From: Bacillota bacterium | Lineage (GTDB): Bacteria; Bacillota; Bacilli; Bacillales; Cytobacillaceae | DNA: 6,459 nucleotides | Assembly (NCBI GenBank): GCA_030705745.1 | Contig: JAUZPT010000174.1 | Coordinates: forward strand, 1 to 6,459 | Reading direction: 5' to 3' | Part shown: piece by piece, positions 6,447 to 6,459 of the stretch | Position numbering within the stretch: the stretch's first letter is position 1 | How the letters are laid out: each line of letters starts with the position of its first letter | Position numbers and translations under genes: made by a program | The notes under the pieces: generated by a model | The model's database searches: none | The model's input: only the letters and a program-made list of their open reading frames with translations | What the model was told of the DNA's origin: nothing

Positions 6447-6459
6447 GAAAACAAAGCGG

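Overview
The window looks like chromosomal DNA of a low-GC, spore-former-type Firmicute, most likely a Bacillaceae member. The base composition is AT-rich. Strong AGGAGG-type ribosome binding sites are paired with ATG and TTG starts. The proteins read like Bacillus families: a YcgR/YcgQ pair, a YciI-like protein and an APC permease. No tRNA, rRNA, CRISPR array, insertion sequence or phage gene is visible. The species cannot be named from this sequence.

Layout from left to right. Positions 1-698, minus strand: a two-gene unit with a short YciI-like protein followed 11 bases later by a helical, TPR-like protein of unknown function that runs off the left edge. Positions 920-2317, plus strand: a single amino acid permease, divergent from that unit and followed by two tandem stem-loops. 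Positions 2398-2615 form a gap of about 220 bases. It holds a candidate promoter on the plus strand and, on the minus strand, a 48-codon open stretch that reads like the C-terminal end of a lost gene. Positions 2616-4368, plus strand: the ycgR-ycgQ pair, a UPF0718 permease and its DUF1980 partner; each protein is 289 residues and each has a histidine-rich segment. Positions 4420-4464 hold a stem-loop with A/T flanks on both sides that can end both converging transcripts. Positions 4491-6411, minus strand: a two-component system transcribed as response regulator then histidine kinase, 4 bases apart.

How the genes work together. The clearest functional module is ycgR-ycgQ. The permease and partner are adjacent and each carries a probable cytoplasmic His-rich loop, which suggests a metal-linked membrane complex; the metal and the direction of transport are not shown by the sequence. 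The two-component system converges on this pair and shares its terminator, but nothing in the sequence shows that it controls it. The amino acid permease and the YciI unit look like independent housekeeping or accessory genes. I do not see a clearly new biological system here. The points most worth checking are the His-rich ycgR-ycgQ pair, the minus-strand gene remnant before it, and several start-codon corrections (TTG starts for the YciI-like protein and the permease, and trimmed starts for ycgR, ycgQ and the kinase).
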